Part shown: in pieces, positions 1 through 13,800 of the stretch
Numbering within the stretch: position 1 is the first letter of the stretch
How the letters are laid out: each line of letters opens with the position of its first letter
Origin: Megachile rotundata
Taxonomy: Eukaryota > Arthropoda > Insecta > Hymenoptera > Megachilidae
Assembly: GCF_050947335.1 (NCBI RefSeq)
Contig: NW_027473530.1
Location: 1-64,000 of the forward strand
Length of the DNA: 64,000 bases
Reading direction: 5' to 3'
Notes under the pieces: generated by a model
Database searches by the model: none
The model's input: only the letters and a program-made list of their open reading frames with translations
Told to the model about the DNA's origin: nothing
Position numbers and translations under genes: made by a program

Positions 1-2969
1 CAATTACTATACTTATTACTGTTATTATTATCAATCTAACTCATATTATTAGCCATATTATGCTTAAATGATCGATAGAACTACAATTACTATACTCATT
101 ACTCTTATTATTATCAATCTAACCCATATTATTAGCTATATTATGCTAATATGATCGACAGAACGACAATTACTATACTTATTACACTCACTGTTATGAA
201 TCTAACTCATATTATTAACCATATTATGCAGATATGATCGATTGAACTACAATTACTATACTCATTACTCTTATTATTATCGATCTAACTCTTACTATTA
301 GCCATATTATGCTTAAATGATCGATAGAACTACAATTACTATACTCATTACTCTTATTATTATCAATCTAACCCATATTATTAGCTATATTATGCTAATA
401 TGATCGACAGAACGACAATTACTATACTTATTACACTCACTGTTATGAATCTAACTCATATTATTAACCATATTATGCAGATATGATCGATAGAACTACA
501 ATTACTATACTCATTACTCTTATTATTATCGATCTAACTCTTACTATTAGCCATATTATGGTTATAATATCGATAGGACGCCAATTACTATACTTATTAC
601 TGTTATTATTATCAATCTAACTCATATTATTAGCCATATTATGCTTAAATGATCGATAGAACTACAATTACTATACTCATTACTCTTATTATTATCAATC
701 TAACTCATATTATTAGCCATATTATGCTTCTATGATCGATAGAACGAGAATTACTATACTCACTACTTTTAGTATTATCAATGTAACTCACATTATTAGC
801 CATATTATGCTTATATTATCGATAGAACGACAATTACTATATTTACTACTTTTATTATTATCAATCCAACTCATATTATTAGCCATATTATGCTTAAATG
901 ATCGATAGAACTACAATTACTATACTCACTACTCTTAGTATTATCAATCTAACTCATATTATTAGCCATATTATGCTTAAATGATCGATAGAACGGCAAT
1001 TACTGTACTTATTACTCTTATTATTATCAATTTAACTCATATTATTACCCACATTATGCTTATATGATCGATAGAACGACAATTACTATACTTATTACTC
1101 TTATTATTATGAATCTAACTCATATTATTAACCATATTATGCTTATATGATCGATAGAACGAGAAATACTATAATCACTACTCTTAGTGTTATCAATCTA
1201 ACTCATATTATTAGCCATATTATGCTTAAATGATCGATAGAACGGCAATTACTGTACTTATTACTCTTATTATTATCAATTTAACTCATATTATTACCCA
1301 TATTATGCTTATATGATCGATAGAACGACAATTACTATACTCACTACTCTTAGTATTATCAATCTAACTCATATTATTAGCCATATTATGCTAATATGAT
1401 CGAGAGAACGACAATTACTATACTTATTACACTCACTGTTATCAATCTAACTCATATTATTAACCATATTATGCAAATTTGATCGGTAGAACGACAATCA
1501 CTATACTTATTACTCTTATTATTATCAACCTAACTCATATTATTAGCCATATTATGCTTATATGATCGATAGAACGACAATTACTATACTTATTACTCTT
1601 ATTATTATGAATCTAACTCATATTATTAACCATATTATGCAGATATGATCGATAGAACTACAATTACTATACTTATTACTCTTATTATTATCAATCTAAC
1701 TCATATTATTAGCCATATTATGCTTAAATGATCGATAGAACGAGAATTACTATACTCACTACTCTTAATATTATCAATCTAACTCTTATTATTAGCCATA
1801 TTATGCTTATAATATCGATAGAACGACAATTACTATACTTATTACTGTTATTATTATCAATCTAACTCATATTATTAGCCATATTATGCTTAAATGATCG
1901 ATAGAACTACAATTACTATACTCATTACTCTTATTATTATCAATCTAACCCATATTATTAGCTATATTATGCTAATATGATCGACAGAACGACATTTACT
2001 ATACTTATTACACTCACTATTATCAATCTAACTCATGTTATTAACCATATTATGCAGATATGATCGATAGAACTACAATTACTATACTTATTACTCTTAT
2101 TATTATCAACCTAACTCATATTATTAGCCATATTATGCTTATATGATCGATAGAAATACAATTACTATACTTATTACTCTTATTATTGTGAATCTAACTC
2201 ATATTATTAACCATATTATGCAGATATGATCGATAGAACTACAATTACTATACTTATTACTCTTATTATTATCAATCTAACTCATATTATTAGCCATATT
2301 ATGCTTATATGATCGATAGAACGAGAATTACTATACTCACTACTCTTAATATTATCAATCTAACTCCTATTATTAGCCATATTATGCTTATAATATCGAT
2401 AGAACGACAATTACTATACTTATTACTGTTATTATTATCAATCTAACTCATATTATTAGCCATATTATGCTTAAATGATCGATAGAACTACAATTACTAT
2501 ACTCATTACTCTTATTATTATCAATCTAACCCATATTATTAGCCATATTATGCTAATATGATCGACAGAACCACAATTACTATACTTATTACACTCACTG
2601 TTATCAATCTAACTCATATTATTATCCATATTATGCAAATTTGATCGATAGAACGACAATCACTATACTTATTACTCTTATTATTATCAACCTAACTCAT
2701 ATTATTAGCCATATTATGCTTATATGATCGATAGAACGACAATTACTATACTTATTACTCTTATTATTATGAATCTAACTCATATTATTAACCATATTAT
2801 GCTTCTATGATCGATAGAACGAGAATTACTATACTCACTACTCTTAGTATTATCAATCTAACTCATATTATTAGCCATATTATGCTTATATGATCGACAG
2901 AACGACAATTACTATACTTATTACACTCACTATTATCAATCTAACTCATATTATTAACCATATTATGCA
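1..2969. repeat. 42-monomer-offset duplication, copy 1
   Basis: Bases 1 to about 2171 recur at 3487 to 5657, an offset of 3486 bases or exactly 42 monomers. I saw no differences in that stretch. Shared rare markers include GATCGATTG (236 and 3722), ATAGGACGCC (about 573 and 4059) and AATGTAACTCACATT (about 780 and 4266). From about 2503 to 2969 the match continues at an offset of 3154 (38 monomers), because copy 2 lacks the four monomers at about 2172-2503. The match ends at 2970, where GCAA in copy 1 faces GCAG at 6124. The true left edge may lie before the window. Confidence 0.9.
2242..2324 (+). repeat. Exact-consensus satellite monomer (number 28)
   Basis: This monomer equals the consensus I derived by eye at all 83 positions and serves as the reference for numbering (position 1 is the C of CAATTACTATAC). 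The common variants sit at a few sites. Position 14 is T or C (ACTTATT or ACTCATT). Positions 20-28 carry CTCTTATTA, CTGTTATTA, CACTCACTG, CTCTTAGTA or CTCTTAATA. Positions 32-34 are CAA, GAA or CGA. Positions 51-53 give AGCC, AACC, ACCC or AGCT. Positions 62-70 give GCTTATATG, GCTTAAATG, GCAGATATG, GCAAATTTG, GCTAATATG, GCTTCTATG, GCTTATAAT or GCTTATATT. Positions 74-83 vary as GATAGAACGA, GATAGAACTA, GATAGCACGA, GACAGAACGA, GAGAGAACGA, GGTAGAACGA or GCTAGAACGA. Combinations of these define the monomer types used to trace higher-order repeats. Confidence 0.95.
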
Positions 2970-3070
2970 AATTTGATCGGTAGAACGACAATCACTATAC
3001 TTATTACTCTTATTATTATCAACCTAACTCATATTATTAGCCATATTATGCTTATATGATCGATAGAACG
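2905..3070. repeat. Recurrent two-monomer cassette (example)
   Basis: A monomer of the CACTCACT type ending AACC, GCAAATTTG and GATCGGTAG is regularly followed by one starting CAATCACTATAC and carrying ATTATCAACCTAAC. The same linked pair recurs across the whole window, for example near 1423, 8830, 16960, 34360 and 61680. GATCGCTAG, GATCTGTAG or GATCGATAG sometimes replaces GATCGGTAG. The two monomers travel together and look like an old dimer within the array. CAAATTTG is itself an 8-bp palindrome. Confidence 0.8.
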
Positions 3071-3486
3071 ACAATTACTATACTTATTACTCTTATTATT
3101 ATGAATCTAACTCATATTATTAACCATATTATGCAGATATGATCGATAGAACTACAATTACTATACTTATTACTCTTATTATTATCAATCTAACTCATAT
3201 TATTAGCCATATTATGCTTATATGATCGATAGAACGAGAATTACTATACTCACTCCTCTTAATATTATCAATCTAACTCTTATTATTAGCCATATTATGC
3301 TTATAATATCGATAGAACGACAATTACTATGCTTATTACTGTTGTTATTATCAATCTAACTCATATTATTAGCCATATTATGCTTAAATGATCGATAGAA
3401 CGAGAATTTCTATACTCACTACTCTTAATATTATCAATCTAACTCTTATTATTAGCCATATTATGCTTATAATATCGATAGAATGA

Positions 3487-6123
3487 CAATTACTATACTT
3501 ATTACTGTTATTATTATCAATCTAACTCATATTATTAGCCATATTATGCTTAAATGATCGATAGAACTACAATTACTATACTCATTACTCTTATTATTAT
3601 CAATCTAACCCATATTATTAGCTATATTATGCTAATATGATCGACAGAACGACAATTACTATACTTATTACACTCACTGTTATGAATCTAACTCATATTA
3701 TTAACCATATTATGCAGATATGATCGATTGAACTACAATTACTATACTCATTACTCTTATTATTATCGATCTAACTCTTACTATTAGCCATATTATGCTT
3801 AAATGATCGATAGAACTACAATTACTATACTCATTACTCTTATTATTATCAATCTAACCCATATTATTAGCTATATTATGCTAATATGATCGACAGAACG
3901 ACAATTACTATACTTATTACACTCACTGTTATGAATCTAACTCATATTATTAACCATATTATGCAGATATGATCGATAGAACTACAATTACTATACTCAT
4001 TACTCTTATTATTATCGATCTAACTCTTACTATTAGCCATATTATGGTTATAATATCGATAGGACGCCAATTACTATACTTATTACTGTTATTATTATCA
4101 ATCTAACTCATATTATTAGCCATATTATGCTTAAATGATCGATAGAACTACAATTACTATACTCATTACTCTTATTATTATCAATCTAACTCATATTATT
4201 AGCCATATTATGCTTCTATGATCGATAGAACGAGAATTACTATACTCACTACTTTTAGTATTATCAATGTAACTCACATTATTAGCCATATTATGCTTAT
4301 ATTATCGATAGAACGACAATTACTATATTTACTACTTTTATTATTATCAATCCAACTCATATTATTAGCCATATTATGCTTAAATGATCGATAGAACTAC
4401 AATTACTATACTCACTACTCTTAGTATTATCAATCTAACTCATATTATTAGCCATATTATGCTTAAATGATCGATAGAACGGCAATTACTGTACTTATTA
4501 CTCTTATTATTATCAATTTAACTCATATTATTACCCACATTATGCTTATATGATCGATAGAACGACAATTACTATACTTATTACTCTTATTATTATGAAT
4601 CTAACTCATATTATTAACCATATTATGCTTATATGATCGATAGAACGAGAAATACTATAATCACTACTCTTAGTGTTATCAATCTAACTCATATTATTAG
4701 CCATATTATGCTTAAATGATCGATAGAACGGCAATTACTGTACTTATTACTCTTATTATTATCAATTTAACTCATATTATTACCCATATTATGCTTATAT
4801 GATCGATAGAACGACAATTACTATACTCACTACTCTTAGTATTATCAATCTAACTCATATTATTAGCCATATTATGCTAATATGATCGAGAGAACGACAA
4901 TTACTATACTTATTACACTCACTGTTATCAATCTAACTCATATTATTAACCATATTATGCAAATTTGATCGGTAGAACGACAATCACTATACTTATTACT
5001 CTTATTATTATCAACCTAACTCATATTATTAGCCATATTATGCTTATATGATCGATAGAACGACAATTACTATACTTATTACTCTTATTATTATGAATCT
5101 AACTCATATTATTAACCATATTATGCAGATATGATCGATAGAACTACAATTACTATACTTATTACTCTTATTATTATCAATCTAACTCATATTATTAGCC
5201 ATATTATGCTTAAATGATCGATAGAACGAGAATTACTATACTCACTACTCTTAATATTATCAATCTAACTCTTATTATTAGCCATATTATGCTTATAATA
5301 TCGATAGAACGACAATTACTATACTTATTACTGTTATTATTATCAATCTAACTCATATTATTAGCCATATTATGCTTAAATGATCGATAGAACTACAATT
5401 ACTATACTCATTACTCTTATTATTATCAATCTAACCCATATTATTAGCTATATTATGCTAATATGATCGACAGAACGACATTTACTATACTTATTACACT
5501 CACTATTATCAATCTAACTCATGTTATTAACCATATTATGCAGATATGATCGATAGAACTACAATTACTATACTTATTACTCTTATTATTATCAACCTAA
5601 CTCATATTATTAGCCATATTATGCTTATATGATCGATAGAAATACAATTACTATACTCATTACTCTTATTATTATCAATCTAACCCATATTATTAGCCAT
5701 ATTATGCTAATATGATCGACAGAACCACAATTACTATACTTATTACACTCACTGTTATCAATCTAACTCATATTATTATCCATATTATGCAAATTTGATC
5801 GATAGAACGACAATCACTATACTTATTACTCTTATTATTATCAACCTAACTCATATTATTAGCCATATTATGCTTATATGATCGATAGAACGACAATTAC
5901 TATACTTATTACTCTTATTATTATGAATCTAACTCATATTATTAACCATATTATGCTTCTATGATCGATAGAACGAGAATTACTATACTCACTACTCTTA
6001 GTATTATCAATCTAACTCATATTATTAGCCATATTATGCTTATATGATCGACAGAACGACAATTACTATACTTATTACACTCACTATTATCAATCTAACT
6101 CATATTATTAACCATATTATGCA
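3487..6123. repeat. 42-monomer-offset duplication, copy 2, with a 4-monomer deletion
   Basis: This block repeats 1-2171 and then 2503-2969. At 5657 the match jumps from an offset of 3486 to 3154, a loss of 332 bases or exactly four monomers. The junction monomer starts with the GATAGAAATAC type of 2149 and continues as the ACTCATTACTC / AACCCATATT type of about 2503. It therefore reads as a clean in-register recombinant. The marker GAACCACAATT at about 5723 matches the one at 2569. Confidence 0.88.
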
Positions 6124-6140
6124 GATATGATCGATAGCAC

Positions 6141-8049
6141 GACATTTGCTATACCTATTACTGTTATTATTATGAATCTAACTCATATTATTAACCATAT
6201 TATGCAGATATGATCTATAGAACTACAATTACTATACTCATTACTCTTATTATTATCAATCTAACTCATATTATTAGCCATATTATGCTTATATGATCGA
6301 TAGAACGAGAATTACTATACTCACTACTCTGAGTATTATCAATCTAACTCATATTATTAACCATATTATGCTTATATTATCGATAGAACGGCAATTACTA
6401 TACTTATTACTGTTATTACTATCAATCTAACTCATATTATTAGCCATATTATGCTTAAATGATCGATAAAACGACAATTACTATACTTATTACTCTTATT
6501 ATTATCAATCTAACTCATATTATTAGCCATATTATGCTTATATGATCGATAGAACGACAATTACTCTACTTATTACTTTTATTATTATCAATCTAACTCA
6601 TATTATTAGCCATATTATGCTTCTATGATCGATAGAACGAGAACTACTATACTCACTACTCTTAGTATTATCAATCTAACTCATATTATTAGCCATATTA
6701 TGCTTATATTATCGATAGAACGACAATTACTATACTTACTACTTTTATTATTATCAATCCAACTCATATTATTAGCCATATTATGCTTAAATGATCGATA
6801 GAACTACAATTACTATACTCACTACTCTTAGTATTATCAATCTAACTCATATTATTAGCCATATTATGCTAATATGATCGAGAGAACGACAATTACTATA
6901 CTTATTACACTCACTGTTATCAATCTAACTCATATTATTAACCATATTATGCAAATTTGATCTGTAGAACGACAATCACTATACTTATTACTCTTATTAT
7001 TATCAACCTAACTCATATTATTAGCCATATTATGCTTATATGATCGATAGAACGACAATTACTATACTTATTACTCTTATTATTATGAATCTAACTCATA
7101 TTATTAACCATATTATGCAGATATGATCGATAGAACTACAATTACTATACTTATTACTCCTATTATTATCATTCTAACTCATATTATTAGCCATATTATG
7201 CTTATATGATCGATAGAACGAGAATTACTATACTCACTACTCTTAATATTATCAATCTAACTCTTATTATTAGCCATATTATGCTTATAATACCGATAGA
7301 ACGACAATTACTATACTTATTACTGTTATTATTATCAATCTAACTCATATTATTAGCCATATTATGCTTAAATGATCGATAGAACTACAATTACTATACT
7401 CACTACTCTTAGTATTATCAATCTAACTCATATTATTAGCCATATTATGCTAATATGATCGAGAGAACGACAATTACTATACTTATTACACTCACTGTTA
7501 TCAATCTAACTCAAATTATTAACCATATTATGCAAATTTGATCGGTAGAACGACAATCACTATACTTATTACTCTTATTATTATCAACCTAACTCATATT
7601 ATTAGCCATATTATGCTTATATGATCGATAGAACGACAATTACTATACTTATTACTCTTATTATTATGAATCTAACTCATATTATTAACCATATTATGCT
7701 TCTATGATCGATAGAACGAGAATTACTATACTCACTACTCTTAGTATTATCAATCTGACTCATATTATTAGCCATATTATGCTTATATGATCGACAGAAC
7801 GACAATTACTATACTTATTACACTCACTATTATCAATCTAACTCATATTATTAACCATATTATGCAGATATGATCGATAGCACGACATTTACTATACTTA
7901 CTACTCTTATTATTATCAATCTAACTCATATTATTAGCCATATTATGCTTATATGATCGATAGAACGACAATTACTATACTTATTACTCTTATCATTATG
8001 AATCTAACTCATATTATTAACCATATTATGCAGATATGATCGATAGCAC
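6141..8049. repeat. 23-monomer higher-order repeat unit (1909 bp)
   Basis: The rare marker GACATTTGCTATACC occurs at 6141 and 8050, 1909 bases or 23 monomers apart. The following roughly 960 bases match at this offset, with ACTCTGAGTATT at about 6327 and 8236. This unit also carries the markers GATCTGTAG (6960), CTCCTATTATTATCATTC (about 7148), ATACCGATAG (about 7290) and CTCAAATTATT (about 7511). All of these recur in the same order in the unit at 21909-23817. It is therefore a genuine higher-order unit present at distant places in the array. Confidence 0.85.
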
Positions 8050-10851
8050 GACATTTGCTATACCTATTACTGTTATTATTATGAATCTAACTCATATTAT
8101 TAACCATATTATGCAGATATGATCTATAGAACTACAATTACTATACTCATTACTCTTATTATTATCAATCTAACTCATATTATTAGCCATATTATGCTTA
8201 TATGATCGATAGAACGAGAATTACTATACTCACTACTCTGAGTATTATCAATCTAACTCATATTATTAACCATATTATGCTTATATTATCGATAGAACGG
8301 CAATTACTATACTTATTACTGTTATTACTATCAATCTAACTCATATTATTAGCCATATTATGCTTAAATGATCGATAAAACGACAATTACTATACTTATT
8401 ACTCTTATTATTATCAATCTAACTCATATTATTAGCCATATTATGCTTATATGATCGATAGAACGACAATTACTCTACTTATTACTTTTATTATTATCAA
8501 TCTAACTCATATTATTAGCCATATTATGCTTCTATGATCGATAGAACGAGAATTACTATACTCACTACTCTTAGTATTATCAATCTAACTCATATTATTA
8601 GCCATATTATGCTTATATTATCGATAGAACGACAATTACTATACTTACTACTTTTATTATTATCAATCCAACTCATATTATTAGCCATATTATGCTTAAA
8701 TGATCGATAGAACTACAATTACTATACTCACTACTCTTAGTATTATCAATCTAACTCATATTATTAGCCATATTATGCTAATATGATCGAGAGAACGACA
8801 ATTACTATACTTATTACACTCACTGTTATCAATCTAACTCATATTATTAACCATATTATGCAAATTTGATCGATAGAACGACAATCACTATACTTATTAC
8901 TCTTATTATTATCAACCTAACTCATATTATTAGCCATATTATGCTTATATGATCGATAGAACGACAATTACTATACTTATTACTCTTATTATTATGAATC
9001 TAACTCATATTATTAACCATATTATGCTTCTATGATCGATAGAACGAGAATTACTATACTCACTACTCTTAGTATTATCAATCTAACTCATATTATTAGC
9101 CATATTATGCTTATATTATCGATAGAACGACAATCACTATACTTATTACACTCACTGTTATCAATCTAACTCATATTATTAACCATATTATGCAAATTTG
9201 ATCGCTAGAACGACAATCACTATACTTATTACTCTTATTATTATCAACCTAACTCATATTATTAGCCATATTATGCTTATATGATCGATAGAACGACAAT
9301 TACTATACTTATTACTCTTACTATTATGAATCTAACACATATTATTAACCATATTATGCAGATATGATCGATAGAACTACAATTACTATACTCATTACTC
9401 TTATTATTATCGATCTAACTCTTATTATTAGCCATATTATGGTTATAATATCGATAGGACGCCAATTACTATACTTATTACTGTTATTATTATCAATCTA
9501 ACTCATATTATTAGGCATATTATGCTTAAATGATCGATAGAACTACAATTACTATACTCATTAGTCTTATTATTATCAATCTAATCCATATTATTAGCCA
9601 TATTATGCTTATATGATCGATAGAACGAGAAATACTATAATCACTACTCTTAGTGTTATCAATCTAACTCATATTATTAGCCATATTATGCTTAAATGAT
9701 CGATAGAACGGCAATTACTGTACTTATTACTCTTATTATTATCAATTTAACTCATATTATTACCCATATTATGCTTATATGATCGATAGAACGACAATTA
9801 CTCTACTTATTACTCTTATTATTATGAATGTAACTCATATTATTAGCCATATTATGCAGATATGATCGATAGCACGACATTTACTATACACATTACTCTT
9901 ACTATTATCAATCTAACTCATATTATTAGCCATATTATGCTTATATGATCGATAGAACGAGAATTACTATACTCACTACTGTGAGTATTATCAATCTAAC
10001 TCATATTATTAACCATATTATGCTTATATTATCGATAGAACGGCAATTACTATACTTATTACTGTTATTACTATCAATCTAACTCATATTATTAGCCATA
10101 TTATGCTTAAATGATCGATAGAACGACAATTACTATACTTATTACTCTTATTATTATCAATCTAACTCATATTATTAACCATATTATGCAGATATGATCG
10201 ATAGAACTACAATTACTATACTCATTACTCTTATTATTATCAATCTAACTCATATTATTAGCCATATTATGCTTCTATGATCGATAGAACGAGAATTACT
10301 ATACTCACTACTCTTAGTATTATCAATGTAACTCATATTATTAGCCATATTATGCTTATATTATCGATAGAACGACAATTACTATACTTACTACTTTTAT
10401 TATTATCAATCCAACTCATATTATTAGCCATATTATGCTTAAATGATCGATAGCACTACAATCCTATACTCACTACTCTTAGTATTATCAATCTAACTCA
10501 TATTATTAGCCATATTATGCTAATATGATCGAGAGAACGACAATTACTATACTTATTACTCTTACTATTATCAATCTAACTCATATTATTAGCCATATTA
10601 TGCTTATATGATCGATAGAACGAGAATTACTATACTCACTACTGTGAGTATTATCAATCTAACTCATATTATTAACCATATTATGCTTATATTATCGATA
10701 GAACGGCAATTACTATACTTATTACTGTTATTACTATCAATCTAACTCATATTATTAGCCATATTATGCTTAAATGATCGATAGAACGACAATTACTATA
10801 CTTATTACTCTTACTATTATCAATCTAACTCATATTATTAGCCATATTATG
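6537..10851. repeat. 52-monomer tandem duplication, copy 1 (4315 bp)
   Basis: This block is followed directly by a near-identical copy at 10852-15166. The offset is 4315 bases: 52 monomers less one base, because each copy carries the same 1-bp deletion (10459 monomer and 14774 monomer). Shared rare markers include GAACTACTATAC (6641 and 10956, present only as the incoming junction), CAATCTGACTC (7757 and 12072), AATCTAACACATATT, ATTAGGCATATT and TCATTAGTC. Only one base difference was noticed in the stretches compared (A at 8671, G at 12986). It contains the end of one and most of another 23-monomer unit, so the 23-monomer layer is older than this duplication. Confidence 0.92.
10459..10540. 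repeat. 82-bp monomer with a 1-bp deletion
   Basis: The monomer starts CAATCCTATACTC where the family has CAATTACTATACTC, so one base is missing. The next monomer starts at 10541. The preceding monomer end is of the unusual type GATAGCACTA. Confidence 0.95.
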
Positions 10852-13800
10852 CTTATATGATCGATAGAACGACAATTACTCTACTTATTACTTTTATTAT
10901 TATCAATCTAACTCATATTATTAGCCATATTATGCTTCTATGATCGATAGAACGAGAACTACTATACTCACTACTCTTAGTATTATCAATCTAACTCATA
11001 TTATTAGCCATATTATGCTTATATTATCGATAGAACGACAATTACTATACTTACTACTTTTATTATTATCAATCCAACTCATATTATTAGCCATATTATG
11101 CTTAAATGATCGATAGAACTACAATTACTATACTCACTACTCTTAGTATTATCAATCTAACTCATATTATTAGCCATATTATGCTAATATGATCGAGAGA
11201 ACGACAATTACTATACTTATTACACTCACTGTTATCAATCTAACTCATATTATTAACCATATTATGCAAATTTGATCTGTAGAACGACAATCACTATACT
11301 TATTACTCTTATTATTATCAACCTAACTCATATTATTAGCCATATTATGCTTATATGATCGATAGAACGACAATTACTATACTTATTACTCTTATTATTA
11401 TGAATCTAACTCATATTATTAACCATATTATGCAGATATGATCGATAGAACTACAATTACTATACTTATTACTCCTATTATTATCATTCTAACTCATATT
11501 ATTAGCCATATTATGCTTATATGATCGATAGAACGAGAATTACTATACTCACTACTCTTAATATTATCAATCTAACTCTTATTATTAGCCATATTATGCT
11601 TATAATACCGATAGAACGACAATTACTATACTTATTACTGTTATTATTATCAATCTAACTCATATTATTAGCCATATTATGCTTAAATGATCGATAGAAC
11701 TACAATTACTATACTCACTACTCTTAGTATTATCAATCTAACTCATATTATTAGCCATATTATGCTAATATGATCGAGAGAACGACAATTACTATACTTA
11801 TTACACTCACTGTTATCAATCTAACTCAAATTATTAACCATATTATGCAAATTTGATCGGTAGAACGACAATCACTATACTTATTACTCTTATTATTATC
11901 AACCTAACTCATATTATTAGCCATATTATGCTTATATGATCGATAGAACGACAATTACTATACTTATTACTCTTATTATTATGAATCTAACTCATATTAT
12001 TAACCATATTATGCTTCTATGATCGATAGAACGAGAATTACTATACTCACTACTCTTAGTATTATCAATCTGACTCATATTATTAGCCATATTATGCTTA
12101 TATGATCGACAGAACGACAATTACTATACTTATTACACTCACTATTATCAATCTAACTCATATTATTAACCATATTATGCAGATATGATCGATAGCACGA
12201 CATTTACTATACTTACTACTCTTATTATTATCAATCTAACTCATATTATTAGCCATATTATGCTTATATGATCGATAGAACGACAATTACTATACTTATT
12301 ACTCTTATCATTATGAATCTAACTCATATTATTAACCATATTATGCAGATATGATCGATAGCACGACATTTGCTATACCTATTACTGTTATTATTATGAA
12401 TCTAACTCATATTATTAACCATATTATGCAGATATGATCTATAGAACTACAATTACTATACTCATTACTCTTATTATTATCAATCTAACTCATATTATTA
12501 GCCATATTATGCTTATATGATCGATAGAACGAGAATTACTATACTCACTACTCTGAGTATTATCAATCTAACTCATATTATTAACCATATTATGCTTATA
12601 TTATCGATAGAACGGCAATTACTATACTTATTACTGTTATTACTATCAATCTAACTCATATTATTAGCCATATTATGCTTAAATGATCGATAAAACGACA
12701 ATTACTATACTTATTACTCTTATTATTATCAATCTAACTCATATTATTAGCCATATTATGCTTATATGATCGATAGAACGACAATTACTCTACTTATTAC
12801 TTTTATTATTATCAATCTAACTCATATTATTAGCCATATTATGCTTCTATGATCGATAGAACGAGAATTACTATACTCACTACTCTTAGTATTATCAATC
12901 TAACTCATATTATTAGCCATATTATGCTTATATTATCGATAGAACGACAATTACTATACTTACTACTTTTATTATTATCAATCCAGCTCATATTATTAGC
13001 CATATTATGCTTAAATGATCGATAGAACTACAATTACTATACTCACTACTCTTAGTATTATCAATCTAACTCATATTATTAGCCATATTATGCTAATATG
13101 ATCGAGAGAACGACAATTACTATACTTATTACACTCACTGTTATCAATCTAACTCATATTATTAACCATATTATGCAAATTTGATCGATAGAACGACAAT
13201 CACTATACTTATTACTCTTATTATTATCAACCTAACTCATATTATTAGCCATATTATGCTTATATGATCGATAGAACGACAATTACTATACTTATTACTC
13301 TTATTATTATGAATCTAACTCATATTATTAACCATATTATGCTTCTATGATCGATAGAACGAGAATTACTATACTCACTACTCTTAGTATTATCAATCTA
13401 ACTCATATTATTAGCCATATTATGCTTATATTATCGATAGAACGACAATCACTATACTTATTACACTCACTGTTATCAATCTAACTCATATTATTAACCA
13501 TATTATGCAAATTTGATCGCTAGAACGACAATCACTATACTTATTACTCTTATTATTATCAACCTAACTCATATTATTAGCCATATTATGCTTATATGAT
13601 CGATAGAACGACAATTACTATACTTATTACTCTTACTATTATGAATCTAACACATATTATTAACCATATTATGCAGATATGATCGATAGAACTACAATTA
13701 CTATACTCATTACTCTTATTATTATCGATCTAACTCTTATTATTAGCCATATTATGGTTATAATATCGATAGGACGCCAATTACTATACTTATTACTGTT

